64,000 bases of DNA, from positions 1 through 64,000 of the forward strand of contig JAQUEZ010000011.1 in NCBI GenBank assembly GCA_028684915.1. The letters are read 5' to 3'. The number at the start of each line of letters is the position of its first letter. Positions within the stretch are counted from its first letter, which is position 1. This stretch comes from Desulfobulbus sp. Its GTDB lineage: Bacteria; Desulfobacterota; Desulfobulbia; Desulfobulbales; Desulfobulbaceae. A program made the position numbers and the translations under genes. This document shows positions 63,312 to 64,000 of the stretch, piece after piece. Under the pieces are notes generated by a model. The model was not told the DNA's origin and did no database searches. It saw only the letters and a list, made by a program, of their open reading frames with translations.

Positions 63312-64000
63312 ATGTATTCAAAGCGTATAGATAAAGTAATAATTGGACTTGAAGATTTATCTATAAAAAAAATTAACAATATTGAATCGCGGCGTTATTT
63401 TTACGAAGGCAGGTATATTCGATTAAAAAATACAAGGAATTATTGTCAAGGATTTCCATTAAGGCTTAGAAAAAATAATATCCCAATTGAATACAACATA
63501 GACGACCCAAATATAAGAAAGTTAGTGCATTCATTTTCAAGTTTTACCATGAACCCTAAACATAAATCGTTATTTGAAAAATATTACTATACATCAGAAG
63601 AAAATGCTGAAGATTATGGAACTCTTACAACACGGGATTTAGTCACAGAACAATTATTTCAAATTAATTCATCAAAACAAATTATCCATGATTTTGTACA
63701 ACTTCTTATCGAGGAAGCTAGAAAATTAATTCATCACCAAAAAGGAGATGATTTAAAATATTGTAAATATGCAATTGTAGGCAGGCCTGGAACAGGGAAA
63801 ACTGCTTTAATAAATTATTGTTTTAGTGTTTATGGTGAGCAATTAGATGAAGAACGCATTATTTATGTAAGAATAAACCTAAATGAAATAATTCAAGATG
63901 GACAAAGCTTAAGAACAAGAATGCTTTCGAAGTGGCTGAGAATTTTTTGCAAATATTATTTCCGATCTGAAAAATTTGATGATTTTAAAAATCATTTTGT
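63312..64000 (+). CDS. P-loop ATPase, partial (runs off window)
   Basis: The first 229 residues are visible with no stop. They contain a classical Walker A, IVGRPGTGKTALINY, near residue 157-171. Before it a long helical N-terminus (LTTRDLVTEQLFQINSSK) is seen; after it the frame continues with IIYVRINLNEII. The type (AAA+, STAND or other) cannot be decided from this part. It follows the pentapeptide/membrane gene by 13 bp and shares its codon use. Confidence 0.72.
   Translation, partial: MYSKRIDKVIIGLEDLSIKKINNIESRRYFYEGRYIRLKNTRNYCQGFPLRLRKNNIPIEYNIDDPNIRKLVHSFSSFTMNPKHKSLFEKYYYTSEENAEDYGTLTTRDLVTEQLFQINSSKQIIHDFVQLLIEEARKLIHHQKGDDLKYCKYAIVGRPGTGKTALINYCFSVYGEQLDEERIIYVRINLNEIIQDGQSLRTRMLSKWLRIFCKYYFRSEKFDDFKNHF

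Larger units (their letters stand above)
51963..64000. mobile_element. tRNA-Pro integrated genomic island (right end beyond window)
   Basis: From the tRNA onward the sequence becomes strikingly AT-rich. It contains a tyrosine integrase, an excisionase-like HTH gene, a second tyrosine recombinase, a serine resolvase, a Rep-like protein, a ParB-like protein and many genes of unknown type with island-style codon use. No conjugation or phage structural gene is recognised. At least 12 kb is visible and the far att is missing. It could be an integrative mobilisable element or a defence-type island. Confidence 0.85.

Noticed and set aside
52041..64000. CRISPR array or second tRNA (right att) in the island
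   Set aside because: I looked for repeated spaced units and for a second copy of the tRNA-Pro 3' end; neither is visible in this window.

Overview
The window is a bacterial chromosome segment. Its first 52 kb has moderately high GC and reads like an anaerobic, Gram-negative, delta-type proteobacterium (Desulfobacterota, perhaps Desulfobulbales). The placement is inferred from gene content: an FmdE-like protein, a U32/TrhP gene pair, a 4Fe-4S membrane protein beside a CD1871A-type CXXC peptide, a PEP-CTERM exported protein, PreP-type M16 protease, class II photolyase and yajC-tgt. No rRNA or other decisive marker is present.

Layout of the core part. 1-4.1 kb: an HDOD protein (cut by the window edge), a GspE/PilB-type ATPase, a strongly self-complementary intergenic segment that may be an RNA, and fumC. 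4.2-9.0 kb: a CDF metal exporter and a REC-REC-GGDEF cyclase whose 3' ends occur twice, bracketing a PEP-CTERM gene. 9.3-17.9 kb: aldo/keto reductase, ModF-like ABC protein, gamma carbonic anhydrase, a CBM48 single-domain protein, trhP with a U32-like partner and an FmdE protein, a YhcC-type radical SAM protein and a spermidine-synthase-like protein. 18-21.8 kb (minus strand): MazG, a phosphotransferase, FKBP, tgt and yajC. 22-25.8 kb: three exported or membrane proteins, including a trypsin-like protease with beta-rich repeats, then a domain fragment. 26-31.1 kb: bioC-bioD, an SH3/4Fe-4S/CXXC cluster, and parA-parB with a perfect parS. 31.1-51.7 kb: nadB, a PreP-like protease with dtd and rsmE, folA, panE, a large hybrid histidine kinase, an HtrA protease, two tandem small proteins, photolyase, DedA, UppP and an AI-2E-family protein.

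At 51,963 a tRNA-Pro(TGG) marks a sharp change. Everything from there to the window end is AT-rich and looks like an integrated element. It has a tyrosine integrase facing the tRNA, an excisionase-like HTH gene overlapping it, a three-gene set ending in a distant tRNA-guanine-transglycosylase (TGT/DpdA-fold) relative, a Rep_trans-like protein with a coupled leader peptide, and a ParB/KorB-like DNA-binding protein with repeated GTGTAG-N4-CTACAC sites. It also carries a CopZ-type [2Fe-2S] mini-protein, a second tyrosine recombinase, a serine resolvase and, at the edge, a pentapeptide-repeat membrane protein followed by a P-loop ATPase. The far attachment site is not in the window.

The most interesting items are the island-borne TGT-like enzyme and its two unknown partners, the pentapeptide/P-loop pair at the edge (a possible defence module), the reciprocal duplication around the PEP-CTERM gene, the 163-bp repeat with inverted ends present twice, and the paired 55/66-residue proteins. 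Most starts differ from the longest ORF; I moved them to ATG or GTG codons with a Shine-Dalgarno sequence where one was visible.
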